Origin: Sporobacter sp038405045
GTDB taxonomy: Bacteria; Bacillota; Clostridia; Oscillospirales; Oscillospiraceae
Reading direction: 5' to 3'
Assembly: GCA_038405045.1 (NCBI GenBank)
Contig: JBBZIV010000002.1
Span: forward strand, 372,001-436,000
Length of the DNA stretch: 64,000 bases
Part shown: positions 7,620 through 15,272 of the stretch, in pieces
Position numbering within the stretch: position 1 is the first letter of the stretch
How the letters are laid out: every line of letters begins with the position of its first letter
Program-made: the position numbers and the translations under genes
Notes under the pieces: generated by a model
Told to the model about the DNA's origin: nothing
What the model saw: only the letters and a program-made list of their open reading frames with translations
Databases searched by the model: none

Positions 7620-8195
7620 TCAAACGGAGGTGACGAATCTGGCAGAGTAGAGGTCGCACATGATCATGGCGTGCGTGGCGTTATCTTCGAGAACGAAATA
7701 ATTGACGCCGACTTCGCGGAGAATCCCTGTTTTGTCAAGATAAAGGCTTGAAAAAACGAATTCCGCACGAACGCGTTTGCCGATTTGAGATTTCAAATAA
7801 TTTGGAATATAGCCGGGGCTCATAACGGACGGCGGGCCCTGAACATTGAAGAATGGGTCTGTGGCATAGGCGTCGTCCCGTGTCGTCGTATTCTGTCTTG
7901 CGGGGGCTTGTTGAGCGGGCATATCACCATACGGCATCGCCATTGATGACGGGTCTTGGTAGGCGGTTGGGGAGAGACCGGTCATGCTCGGTGTGTTTGA
8001 ATCCTGATAAGCGGGGGAGATCCCCATGTTCGGATTTTTTGGCGTCGGCTCTGGCATCGCCGCCGGAGAAAGGCCCGTATTCGCGGGGTTCATGTTATTT
8101 ATGTATGGTCTGATTGGGGGGGCGTCGTTGTAGGGCTTAGCTTGCGCTGGATTAAAAACGCGGTTGTCAGCCCAATTAATATTGTTTTTGTTCAT
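7620..8195 (-). CDS. GerQ-like spore coat protein
   Basis: 191 residues in two parts. Residues ~1-120 are rich in Pro, Asn, Gln, Ser and Met, with an imperfectly repeated unit (TGLSPAAMPEP, MGISPAYQDS, TGLSPTAYQDP). The last ~65 residues, from YIPNYLKSQIGKRV to MCDLYSARFVTSV, resemble the GerQ domain. In Bacillus GerQ is a transglutaminase-crosslinked coat protein needed to localise the cortex hydrolase CwlJ. A CwlJ-like gene lies 20 bases upstream in the same operon, which strongly supports the call. The long low-complexity N-terminus is an addition relative to what I know of the family. Confidence 0.72.
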   Translation of the reverse strand: MNKNNINWADNRVFNPAQAKPYNDAPPIRPYINNMNPANTGLSPAAMPEPTPKNPNMGISPAYQDSNTPSMTGLSPTAYQDPSSMAMPYGDMPAQQAPARQNTTTRDDAYATDPFFNVQGPPSVMSPGYIPNYLKSQIGKRVRAEFVFSSLYLDKTGILREVGVNYFVLEDNATHAMIMCDLYSARFVTSV

Positions 8196-8215
8196 AGCAT
8201 AACACCTTCATTCAA

Positions 8216-8662
8216 TTATGTTTGTGCGTATAAGTCTGTCGGATTATAGAAGCAATGCTGATTAACGCGCGTGAACCAGTAGCCGGAGCCGTTATACGGG
8301 AAGGGGTCTGGGCAGGTCGGGACAAACGGGTTCATATACCAGAGTGACTGACTGCCGACACCGGAAAAAGTGCCGCCCTGAATGGCCCAATCGGCGATAT
8401 CGTAGTGCACCTGCAGCGGCGTCATGTTCCAGATATTTTGCGCGTTATCTGTGCCGCCAATCACCGTTTTCAAACAGGAAAACTGGCATGTCTGCTCAAT
8501 CACACGGCGTAAGTCGCCCTGACCTGTGCGGAGATACTCACCGTACGCGACGTGGACACGATTCATGACGACGGTAGCGACAGCCCGCATACCGGCGTCA
8601 CCCTCGCCTTCTGCCTCACAGCGGATTAGCCTTGCAAATAGTTCTCTTGTATCCAAACACAT
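8216..8662 (-). CDS. cwlJ: Spore cortex-lytic hydrolase, CwlJ-like (Hydrolase_2 family)
   Basis: About 148 residues with no signal peptide, as in CwlJ and unlike SleB. The catalytic region is RCEAEGEGDAGMRAVATVVMNR, with the conserved Glu. The C-terminus has SLWYMNPF and NQHCFYNPTDLY, the end pattern of CwlJ. These enzymes degrade spore cortex peptidoglycan at germination. The start is ambiguous: ATG 8662 abuts GAGGTG, while TTG at 8656 would give ideal 6-nt spacing; a longer GTG start at 8707 has no ribosome site. First gene of the operon with the gerQ-like gene. Confidence 0.85.
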   Translation of the reverse strand: MCLDTRELFARLIRCEAEGEGDAGMRAVATVVMNRVHVAYGEYLRTGQGDLRRVIEQTCQFSCLKTVIGGTDNAQNIWNMTPLQVHYDIADWAIQGGTFSGVGSQSLWYMNPFVPTCPDPFPYNGSGYWFTRVNQHCFYNPTDLYAQT

Positions 8663-8726
8663 CACCTCATCTTTTACTAATATATTCCGGCATCCGTCAG
8701 AGGACACTTTGAAGCCGCAAAATAAT

Positions 8727-8750
8727 AAAAAGCGGCTGTAAAGCAGCCGC
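8727..8750 (-). terminator. Terminator of the ferredoxin gene
   Basis: On the minus strand, a GCGGCTG/CAGCCGC stem (8744-8750 with 8732-8738) with a 5-nt loop is followed by TTTTTATTATT. It lies 30 bases after the ferredoxin stop. Confidence 0.8.
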
Positions 8751-8781
8751 CTTTTAGATGGTGTATTCAGTTCTTTCGCGC

Positions 8782-8970
8782 TCAGTCTTCCAGAGAGATA
8801 ACGGAAACGGGGCAGGAGTCCCGCGCTTCCTCGGCACTGGGCTGCAGCGCTTGGGTGACGTCGGCATAAGCCTCCGCCAATCCGTCAGAGCCCATACGGA
8901 AGACGTCCGGGCAGATGGAGGCGCACAGCGTGCAGGCGATGCAGCCTGATTTATCAACAGTAGCTTTCAT
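8782..8970 (-). CDS. Small 4Fe-4S ferredoxin
   Basis: 62 residues. The cluster motif CIACTLCASICP (Cys10, 13, 16, with Cys20 as an extra) is followed by DSCPVSVI (Cys53), the pattern of monocluster 4Fe-4S ferredoxins of anaerobes, in which Cys10, 13, 16 and 53 hold the cluster. It is a soluble, acidic electron carrier. The ATG is preceded by GAAAGGAG. A TATAAT box about 50 bases upstream suggests its own promoter, and it has its own terminator. Confidence 0.92.
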   Translation of the reverse strand: MKATVDKSGCIACTLCASICPDVFRMGSDGLAEAYADVTQALQPSAEEARDSCPVSVISLED

Positions 8971-9055
8971 GGCGTTCTCCTTTCCATACGGATATTACCC
9001 CAAAAAGAAGCGCATTATACCGGTCTTTCCCAAAAGGGCGTGCCAGCGTATGTGA

Positions 9056-10054
9056 TTAATGATTTGCGATTAACTTAAAGATAAATGTTATACCGGCACC
9101 AAGGAGCATCGTGGCCGGGATAGTAATAAACCAGGAAGTCACAATATTCTTGACAAGCGACCAGCGGACGGCTGACAGGCGTTTGGATGCGCCAACACCC
9201 ATGATGGATGCGGAGATAACGTGCGTTGTGCTGACGGGCGCTTTGAGTGCTGTCATGACTTGAATAACGATAGCAGCGCTTGTCTCAGCTGCGAAGCCGC
9301 CGATCGGTTGAAGGCGGATCATATTGACGCCGATCGTTTTAATAATCTTCCATCCGCCAAGCGATGTGCCGATGGCCATCGCAAGGGCACAGGCTAGCTT
9401 CACCTCGACGGGGATGCCGAAATCACGATTGATGACACCGGCGCTGACAAGTGCAAGCGTGATAATACCCATCGATTTCTGCGCGTCGTTGCTGCCGTGG
9501 GAAAACGACATAAAGGCGGCTGAGACGACCTGAAACTTGGAAAACCATTTGTCGACGAACTGTGGCGTACAGCGCTTGAGCAGCTTATACAATCCGGACA
9601 TAATGATATAGCCTATCAAAAAGCCGATGATGGGGGAAGAGAAGAGCGGGATAATAACTTTTTTCAGGACACCAGACCAGATGATGGTATCAAAGCTCGC
9701 GGCATAGACAATAGCCGAGCCGACGAGGCCGCCGATGAGCGCGTGAGAGGAGCTGCTCGGAATGCCGAGATACCATGTGAAAAGATCCCAGATGATAGCG
9801 GCGAGCAGTGCGGCAACAATAACATATTGCTCTAAAGAGGCGTGAACAAGACCTTTAGAAATCGTCTCGGCGACGCCTGTACTGACGAGAGCGCCAAGAA
9901 AATTAAGACCGGCAGCCATGATAATAGCCATACGCGGCGTTAATACACGGGTCGATACGGATGTCGCGATGGCATTTGCCGTGTCGTGAAAGCCATTAAT
10001 AAAGTCAAAGGTTAAAGCGGCGATAATCACCGCAATCAGCATCAGACTAAGCAT
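9056..10054 (-). CDS. pit: Inorganic phosphate transporter, PiT family
   Basis: 332 residues, mostly hydrophobic, with about ten membrane segments. The two PiT signature repeats are present: GFHDTANAIATSVSTRVL near the N-terminus and SHGSNDAQKSMGIITLALV in the second half, which form the ion and phosphate sites. The predicted role is cation-coupled phosphate uptake. The ATG at 10054 overlaps the end of the upstream DUF47 gene by 8 bases, so the pair is translationally coupled. A longer start at 10090 would lie deep in the upstream gene. Confidence 0.93.
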   Translation of the reverse strand: MLSLMLIAVIIAALTFDFINGFHDTANAIATSVSTRVLTPRMAIIMAAGLNFLGALVSTGVAETISKGLVHASLEQYVIVAALLAAIIWDLFTWYLGIPSSSSHALIGGLVGSAIVYAASFDTIIWSGVLKKVIIPLFSSPIIGFLIGYIIMSGLYKLLKRCTPQFVDKWFSKFQVVSAAFMSFSHGSNDAQKSMGIITLALVSAGVINRDFGIPVEVKLACALAMAIGTSLGGWKIIKTIGVNMIRLQPIGGFAAETSAAIVIQVMTALKAPVSTTHVISASIMGVGASKRLSAVRWSLVKNIVTSWFITIPATMLLGAGITFIFKLIANH

Positions 10055-10670
10055 GCTTTGTGACGATCCCTTCAACAATATTGGCGACATCCTCGCAGGC
10101 GTCGAAGGAGCGTTCGAGGAACTCGTAAATTTCTTTCCATTTGATGATTTCCAACGCGTCCAAGCCGCTTGTAAAGAGGTCGGCCGTTACACGGCGGTAA
10201 ATATCGTCACCCTCGTTTTCAATGCGGTTGACCTCGATAATTTTTTCACACAGCGTTTTGCTGGTTTTCATGTTTTTAAGTTCAGACATGACGCATTTGA
10301 GTTCTTCCGTACAGCGGACGATGAGGGCGGAAAGGAGTTTGGCGTCGTCGGTGACAGCTTTGATGTCAAACATCCGGAAACGGTGGGCCGTATCCTCAAT
10401 GGCGTCGGTGATATTGTCAAGCTCCTTGGCGATCTCGTTGATATCCTCGCGATCAATCGGCGTGATAAAGGATTTGTTGAGCTGGTCGACGATACCGTGA
10501 ACAAGAATGTCACACTCGTGTTCAATCTTTTCAATCGCATCAATTTTTGCATCGACGTCAGAATAATTGCTGATAAGGTCATGCAGTTTTTTCGCGGCCT
10601 GGCAAGCCATTTCGGCCGTGTTTTCAAACATCGTAAAAAATACTTCTTCCTTGCGTGTGACTCGGAACAT
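10047..10670 (-). CDS. DUF47 (PhoU-like) accessory protein of the phosphate transporter
   Basis: 207 residues, the usual length for DUF47. It is all alpha, with an acidic helical pattern (IEKIEHECDILVH, IDREDINEIAKELDNITDAIEDTA) carrying the E-x-x-x-D motifs that bind metal in PhoU-like bundles. DUF47 proteins are regularly paired with PiT transporters and probably regulate them. The ATG at 10670 is chosen because AGAAGTGGGAG precedes it and family members start with a short basic stretch followed by FF. First gene of the pit unit. Confidence 0.9.
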   Translation of the reverse strand: MFRVTRKEEVFFTMFENTAEMACQAAKKLHDLISNYSDVDAKIDAIEKIEHECDILVHGIVDQLNKSFITPIDREDINEIAKELDNITDAIEDTAHRFRMFDIKAVTDDAKLLSALIVRCTEELKCVMSELKNMKTSKTLCEKIIEVNRIENEGDDIYRRVTADLFTSGLDALEIIKWKEIYEFLERSFDACEDVANIVEGIVTKHA

Positions 10671-10746
10671 GCTCCCACTTCTTTCGTTCAATGAAATTTA
10701 TTTGCCGCAATTCGAAAAGGCGATGCCTTTAAATATTCGCGTACAA

Positions 10747-10799
10747 AAACCCAGCAAGTCAGGTGTTGTACCGGAATCCGGCGACCTTTGGCTGGGTTT
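10747..10799 (-). promoter_or_regulatory. Structured leader or attenuator-like hairpin upstream of DUF47-pit
   Basis: On the minus strand, AAACCCAGC pairs with GCTGGGTTT (10791-10799 with 10747-10755), enclosing AGGT/ACCT and the dyad CCGGATTCCGG (10771-10781), and is followed by TTTTT-like sequence. It ends about 75 bases before the DUF47 start. It is compact enough to be a terminator, attenuator or metabolite-sensing element. I do not recognise a known riboswitch class. Confidence 0.4.
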
Positions 10800-11045
10800 G
10801 TTACAGACCGACATTTGGCCGAGTGTATGACATATAGTTAACTGAATTTTAACATAGGAGGATTCAATTAACAAGGATGATTTTATACAAGTCTTGCCGT
10901 GAGGAGGCTTTTTTTCTAAACAATCGGCCTAAAGGCTTTGCCTACCAAAACGAAGCGCCGCCAGACAGCAATGTGACCTGCTCACAGATAAAAAGCGCCA
11001 TTCGGGTATAATAAAATTAATCAAAAAAACAAAGGAGCGATGAAG

Positions 11046-11357
11046 ATGTCGGTACTGACAATCACAAGAGATAATTTTGAAGCTGAGGTCATTCGTTCGG
11101 ACAAACCGGTTCTGCTCGATTTCTGGGCGTCATGGTGCGGGCCGTGCCGCATGGTATCACCGATTGTCGACGAGGTAGCCAATGAAACAACGAACGCGAA
11201 GGTCGGCAAGATCAACGTGGATGAACAGCCCGAATTGGCGCAGGCGTTTAACGTCATGAGTATTCCGACGCTGGCCGTTGTCAAGGGTGGCAAGGTTGTC
11301 AAAACGGCCGTCGGCGTCCGCCCAAAGGCCGACATTCTGCGCCTGCTTGACGTATAA
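11046..11357 (+). CDS. trxA: Thioredoxin
   Basis: 103 residues, standard length. The active site WCGPC sits in DFWASWCGPCRMVSP, and the cis-Pro loop is SIPTLAVVKGG. It reduces disulfides in the cytoplasm, re-reduced by a thioredoxin reductase not in this window. ATG 11046 has AGGAG eight bases upstream, better spaced than ATG 11040. A TATAAT at 11007-11012 is a probable -10. It faces a Crp/Fnr-family gene across a shared terminator. Confidence 0.96.
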   Translation: MSVLTITRDNFEAEVIRSDKPVLLDFWASWCGPCRMVSPIVDEVANETTNAKVGKINVDEQPELAQAFNVMSIPTLAVVKGGKVVKTAVGVRPKADILRLLDV

Positions 11358-11374
11358 CAGGAGAATGGATAAAG

Positions 11375-11400
11375 CAGCGGCGGTGAAATCACCGCCGCTG
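11375..11400. terminator. Terminator between convergent trxA and Crp/Fnr genes
   Basis: A 12-bp perfect stem CAGCGGCGGTGA/TCACCGCCGCTG (11375-11386 with 11389-11400) with a 2-nt gap. T content is weak on both sides, so termination efficiency is uncertain, but position and stability fit. Confidence 0.6.
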
Positions 11401-11420
11401 CGCCGTTTATAAGCGATTTG

Positions 11421-12098
11421 CTACTCAGTAAGCTTTCGGAGCTTCTTTTTGTCAATGACCCGGATTCCGCCGCGGGAGAGTTCGACGATGCCCTCTGATG
11501 AAAAATATTTCAGCATCCGGCTGACGACCTCACGAGCGCTGCCGACGTCACGTGCCACCTGCTCGTGTGTCAGGTGTACCGTATCGTCGGCTGATTTGGC
11601 AATCTCATCCCAGAGAAAGACAGCCAGACGTTTGTCCATGCTCATAAAGAGGATCTGCTGCATCGCCCACATAACATCAGAAAAACGGTCGGTCGCTGTT
11701 TTATAGACGAAACATTCAACATAAATATTGCGCTCAACAAGGCCCTGCAGGTACAGAGAGCTTGTAAAATAGACGTCGGCGTTTTCCTCGGCGTCAATCT
11801 GTACGTCAAATGTGATGGCCGATAAAACGCAGGAAGCGGAAAGGACACAGACATCGCCTGCTTTGAGCCGGTAAAGGGTGATCTCCTTGCCGTTTTCGGA
11901 CAGCATATACGTCCGTAAAACGCCGCTTTTTATAATGAGCATGCCTTTGCAGTCATTCTCACCGTTATGGACGCAGGCACCTTTCGGGTAATGCATTAAG
12001 GTTGTGTTTGCCAAAACGCTTTCCCGCTCGTCCGGCGTCAGGTGATCCCAGGCCGAAAAAGACTTTGCTAAGGTTGAGGGTGTATCCGCCACTTCCAT
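11421..12098 (-). CDS. Crp/Fnr-family transcription regulator
   Basis: 225 residues. N-terminal cyclic-nucleotide-binding-like beta roll (residues ~20-130, e.g. MLIIKSGVLRTYMLSENGKEITLYRLKAGDVC) and a C-terminal winged helix-turn-helix (HLTHEQVARDVGSAREVVSRMLKYFSSEGIVEL, ~170-205). No N-terminal Fnr-type four-cysteine cluster is present; scattered Cys at ~42, 49, 83 and 89 could sense redox, and the thioredoxin neighbour makes this plausible but unproven. GGAGG lies seven bases before the ATG. Confidence 0.88.
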   Translation of the reverse strand: MEVADTPSTLAKSFSAWDHLTPDERESVLANTTLMHYPKGACVHNGENDCKGMLIIKSGVLRTYMLSENGKEITLYRLKAGDVCVLSASCVLSAITFDVQIDAEENADVYFTSSLYLQGLVERNIYVECFVYKTATDRFSDVMWAMQQILFMSMDKRLAVFLWDEIAKSADDTVHLTHEQVARDVGSAREVVSRMLKYFSSEGIVELSRGGIRVIDKKKLRKLTE

Positions 12099-12128
12099 CG
12101 ATTAACCTCCGCTTTTTCTAATGCCTCT

Positions 12129-12157
12129 ATTTTAAACGAAATTTCTGTTTCATGCAA
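12129..12157 (-). promoter_or_regulatory. Promoter of the Crp/Fnr-family gene
   Basis: Minus strand: -35 TTGCAT (12152-12157), 17-nt spacer, -10 TAAAAT (12129-12134), about 30 bases upstream of the ATG. Confidence 0.6.
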
Positions 12158-12217
12158 GATGTGTTACAATGCATGCGCTGCCGCATACAATGACAGAAAC
12201 GGAAAAGGGCGGTCGGA

Positions 12218-12715
12218 ATGGGCAACGGTTTGGCGTTATACGACAGGCTTCGCGCTGTCGGATATGCACATACGTGGGCATACGGGAGAAACCCCATGTA
12301 TTATAATTATGAAAACATCGGTGGTGACTGCACCAATTTCGTCTCTCAATGCCTGTTCGCGGGCACGCAGGTGATGAATCACGCACGAAATGGCTGGTAT
12401 TATTATGATGCCAACAACAAGTCGGCCTCATGGTCCGGTGTCGAATTTCTTTATGAATTTTTAGTCGGCAACAGTGGGCTCGGGCCGTTTGCCGAGCTGA
12501 GCTCGGCGGAGGACATCCTGCCCGGCGATATCATCCAGATGTCCTTTAATGGGCAGTATTTTCAACACTCCCTGTTTGTTGTGGATGCCGGCCATGGTGC
12601 AGGGAAGAAAACCATTCAAGTCGCCACGCATACAGATGATACGGATCATAATCCGCTTGAAACATATACATATGAAAAAATCCGTTTTCTGCATATCCTG
12701 GGCGTGCGCTTATAG
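12218..12715 (+). CDS. Amidase-domain protein (Amidase_6-like)
   Basis: 165 residues. The N-terminal YGRNPMYYNYENIGGDCTNFVSQCLFAGT carries the GGDCTNFVSQ motif with the probable catalytic Cys, and QHSLFVVDAGHG supplies a His, both typical of Amidase_6 cysteine-peptidase-like domains of Bacillota. No signal peptide is present, so it is cytosolic, spore-associated or released in another way. AAAGGG lies upstream of the ATG. It is a single-gene unit between the Crp/Fnr gene and cheB. The substrate is unknown, with a peptidoglycan peptide most likely. Confidence 0.78.
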   Translation: MGNGLALYDRLRAVGYAHTWAYGRNPMYYNYENIGGDCTNFVSQCLFAGTQVMNHARNGWYYYDANNKSASWSGVEFLYEFLVGNSGLGPFAELSSAEDILPGDIIQMSFNGQYFQHSLFVVDAGHGAGKKTIQVATHTDDTDHNPLETYTYEKIRFLHILGVRL

Positions 12716-12743
12716 GCATCTGACATCGTATCAGCCGACAAAA

Positions 12744-12784
12744 CGGCATGCGCCGGTGAAGGCGCATGCCGTGAATTGCTTTTA
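12744..12784. terminator. Bidirectional terminator between the amidase and cheB
   Basis: An 11-bp perfect stem CGGCATGCGCC/GGCGCATGCCG (12744-12754 with 12761-12771). The minus side is followed by TTTTGTC and the plus side by AATTGCTTTTAG. Confidence 0.75.
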
Positions 12785-12801
12785 GTCGTATGAAGAGGCG
12801 A

Positions 12802-13830
12802 TTAAGTTGAGGCGGTCACGATGGCCTGTGCAATGGCATCAAGGGGCGCCTGCTTTTCAACGGCGCCGATTTCAAACGCGACTTTGGGCATACCGTAGAC
12901 GACGGAGGTCGCCTCGTCCTGGCCAATTGTTCTGGCACCTTTCTGGCGCATCAGCGCGAGCCCTTTTGCGCCGTCGGCACCCATGCCTGTCAGGATGACC
13001 CCGACAGCATCTTTCCCAATGGAGAGCGCCACAGAGTTAAACAGAACATCGACGGAGGGGCAATGCCCATTGACCTTTTCTCCAACATAGCACTCCAGAC
13101 GGATTTTGTCGCCGATTTTGTTGACAATCAGATGCTTGTCACCGGGGGCAATAAAAGCAGTGCCGGGCTCCACAAAATCACCTGTCTGAGCTTCTTTCAC
13201 GCGCAGGCGCGTCGTCCTGTTGAGACGCTCGGCAAAAGTCCTTGAAAAAACAGGCGGGATATGCTGAACGATGACAATACCGGGTAGGTTGGCCGGTATT
13301 GCGCTTAAAACGGAGAAAATGGCTTCGGTGCCGCCGGTCGAAGCCCCCAGGGCGATGAGCTTTTTCGTGGCGGTTGAAACGGGCTGGAGAATGCTTTTTG
13401 ATATCGGTGGCGCCGCTGACTGGACAACGGGGAGCTTCGCATGGGAGGCGATTTTTATTTTTTCGATAAGATCGGCTATAAAAATGCCGGAAGAGCGGCC
13501 CGACGTTGTATCAGGCTTTGCAACAAAGTCGACAGCACCGGCGTTCATGGCGTCAAGCACAGCTTCGCTTTGCGAGCTGACGACAACGACGCGCAACGGA
13601 TATTGCGGCAGAAGCCTTCTGATAAACTCAATACCGTCCATCCGTGGCATGACAACATCACAGATCATAACATCGGGGTCTGTCTCAACGATTTTATCCC
13701 GTGCATCAAACGGGTCAATAGCCGTTCCGACAACGACAATGTCGGGGTCTGCCGAAATGCCTTTTGAGACAACGCCTCTGAACAGGGCGCTGTCGTCAAC
13801 TATCAATACACGTATTTTCTTTGAGAGCAC
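12802..13830 (-). CDS. cheB: Chemotaxis response regulator, protein-glutamate methylesterase
   Basis: 342 residues. N-terminal receiver (residues 1-120) with VDDSALFR and phospho-acceptor Asp in MICDVVMPRMDG, then a linker and the C-terminal esterase domain starting near LIALGASTGGTEAI (catalytic Ser), with IVQHIPP (His) and LTGMGADGAKG (Asp). It removes methyl groups from or deamidates receptors. It starts at GTG 13830 with AAGGAGG eight bases upstream. Last gene of the MCP-cheW-cheR-cheB operon. Confidence 0.97.
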   Translation of the reverse strand: MLSKKIRVLIVDDSALFRGVVSKGISADPDIVVVGTAIDPFDARDKIVETDPDVMICDVVMPRMDGIEFIRRLLPQYPLRVVVVSSQSEAVLDAMNAGAVDFVAKPDTTSGRSSGIFIADLIEKIKIASHAKLPVVQSAAPPISKSILQPVSTATKKLIALGASTGGTEAIFSVLSAIPANLPGIVIVQHIPPVFSRTFAERLNRTTRLRVKEAQTGDFVEPGTAFIAPGDKHLIVNKIGDKIRLECYVGEKVNGHCPSVDVLFNSVALSIGKDAVGVILTGMGADGAKGLALMRQKGARTIGQDEATSVVYGMPKVAFEIGAVEKQAPLDAIAQAIVTAST

Positions 13831-13843
13831 GGGGTAAGCCTCC

Positions 13844-14668
13844 TTATTCCTTCCGATAAACAGCCGGCATGACGAATTTGTATTTTGTCAGCTCCCTGTT
13901 GAGCGACTCCGCCTGTCCAATAAACAGGTAGCCGCCTTTCTCTGTCATCTCATAAAATTTATTGACAAGCTCGGCCTTCGTTTCATTATTGAAATAGATC
14001 ATCACGTTCCGGCAGAAAATCACATGAAATTTCTTGCGGAAGGAAAATGTTTCGTTCATAAGATTGAAAGGCCGGAAGATAACCCCGTTTTTAATGGTGT
14101 CGCTGACGGCACTTGTTTCAGCATCGACTTTCTTAAAATAATTCGACCGCCAATGGGACGGCAAGGGTGCCAGTTCCTTGTTGCTGTAAACGCCGTTTTT
14201 TGCCTCATTGAGGGCTTTGAGTGAGATATCGGTGGCGAGAATTGTCGTATCCCAATTCTTTTTCTCGGCGCCGTAAAACTCGTCGATGATCATCGCGAGT
14301 GTATACGGCTCCTCGCCGGTGCTGCACCCGGCACTCCAGACACGCAGGTCACGATCCTTGATTTCGTTTCTCAAATAAGGCAGGACACGATCGCGTAAAT
14401 AGTTGAAGTGTTCGACTTCGCGCATAAAAAATGTATGATTCGTCGTTATTTTATTTATGAGGTCAACCGCTGCCTGACCGGTTGTATCGCCGACGACATA
14501 GGCATAGTATTCCGAAAAGGTCTGGAAATTTTTTTGCACCAAAAGACTTTGAAGCCTGCCGGTGACAAGTGCCAGCTTCTCTTCCTTCAGTTGGATGCCA
14601 AAGTTGGCTTTAATGTAATCCGTAATTTGCTTGAATTCTTTTTCCGTAATTTTAACCAATGAATCCAT
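13844..14668 (-). CDS. cheR: Chemotaxis protein methyltransferase
   Basis: 274 residues, two domains: an N-terminal helical domain (NFGIQLKEEKLALVTGRL) and an SAM-binding domain with DLRVWSAGCSTGEEPYTLAMI and VIFCRNVMIYFN. It methylates receptor glutamates, opposing CheB. It ends 14 bases before cheB. ATG 14668 and GTG 14671 are adjacent possible starts; AAGGGG lies just upstream. Confidence 0.96.
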   Translation of the reverse strand: MDSLVKITEKEFKQITDYIKANFGIQLKEEKLALVTGRLQSLLVQKNFQTFSEYYAYVVGDTTGQAAVDLINKITTNHTFFMREVEHFNYLRDRVLPYLRNEIKDRDLRVWSAGCSTGEEPYTLAMIIDEFYGAEKKNWDTTILATDISLKALNEAKNGVYSNKELAPLPSHWRSNYFKKVDAETSAVSDTIKNGVIFRPFNLMNETFSFRKKFHVIFCRNVMIYFNNETKAELVNKFYEMTEKGGYLFIGQAESLNRELTKYKFVMPAVYRKE

Positions 14669-14747
14669 CACCCCTTGACTGTGAATCGGAGAGAACGGCT
14701 GGCGTTCTCTCCGTAACTATTCTTTTGACAGGCGAATGAAGAACTGC

Positions 14748-15242
14748 TCAGGCACCGATATCGGCGAGCTCGCCCATGACATCATCCGACAGGAGCTTTT
14801 CGCAGTCTAAGATCAAAACGATGCCGGATGGCGTTTTACCGATATTTTTAACGAATCTGTTCCCGGATATCGTGTTAAGGCCTGGTAAAGGGGAGATTTC
14901 CTCGTCTGGAATCGTCAGCACCTCGGCAACGCTGTCGACAATCAGGCCGTAAGAGAAACCGCCTATGTCAACGACGATCACACACGTTCTGTCATCATAT
15001 GGCTTCGGCTCAAGTGCAAAACGCAGGCGGATATCAATAAGCGGGATGATGCGCCCTCTCAGGTTAATAATGCCTTTTACATAATCCGGCATCTCCGGCA
15101 GCTCCGTGATGCTCTGGATGCCAATAATCTCGGTGACATATTTTATTTCAATGCCGTAAGCTTCTGTGCCGACCAAGAAGTCCAGAAATCGGCCTTTTTG
15201 GGCATCTTCCTCGTTGACGGCGTTATTGATGACTTCGCTCAT
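14748..15242 (-). CDS. cheW: Chemotaxis coupling protein CheW (first copy)
   Basis: 164 residues with one CheW domain: FLDFLVGTEAYGIEI, then PDYVKGIINLRGRIIPLIDIRLRF, and IVDSVAEVLTIPDEEISPLP. It links receptors to CheA. GGAGGG precedes the ATG. It lies 30 bases after the MCP gene; a second cheW is at 23802, so this copy may be dedicated to the MCP beside it. Confidence 0.95.
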   Translation of the reverse strand: MSEVINNAVNEEDAQKGRFLDFLVGTEAYGIEIKYVTEIIGIQSITELPEMPDYVKGIINLRGRIIPLIDIRLRFALEPKPYDDRTCVIVVDIGGFSYGLIVDSVAEVLTIPDEEISPLPGLNTISGNRFVKNIGKTPSGIVLILDCEKLLSDDVMGELADIGA

Positions 15243-15272
15243 CTTTATTCCCTCCTGCAGGTTGATTAACGC

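Noticed and set aside
10053..10694. Long plus-strand open frame of 213 codons opposite the DUF47 gene
   Set aside because: It mirrors the DUF47 coding strand almost exactly; DUF47 has clear family features and operon context with pit.
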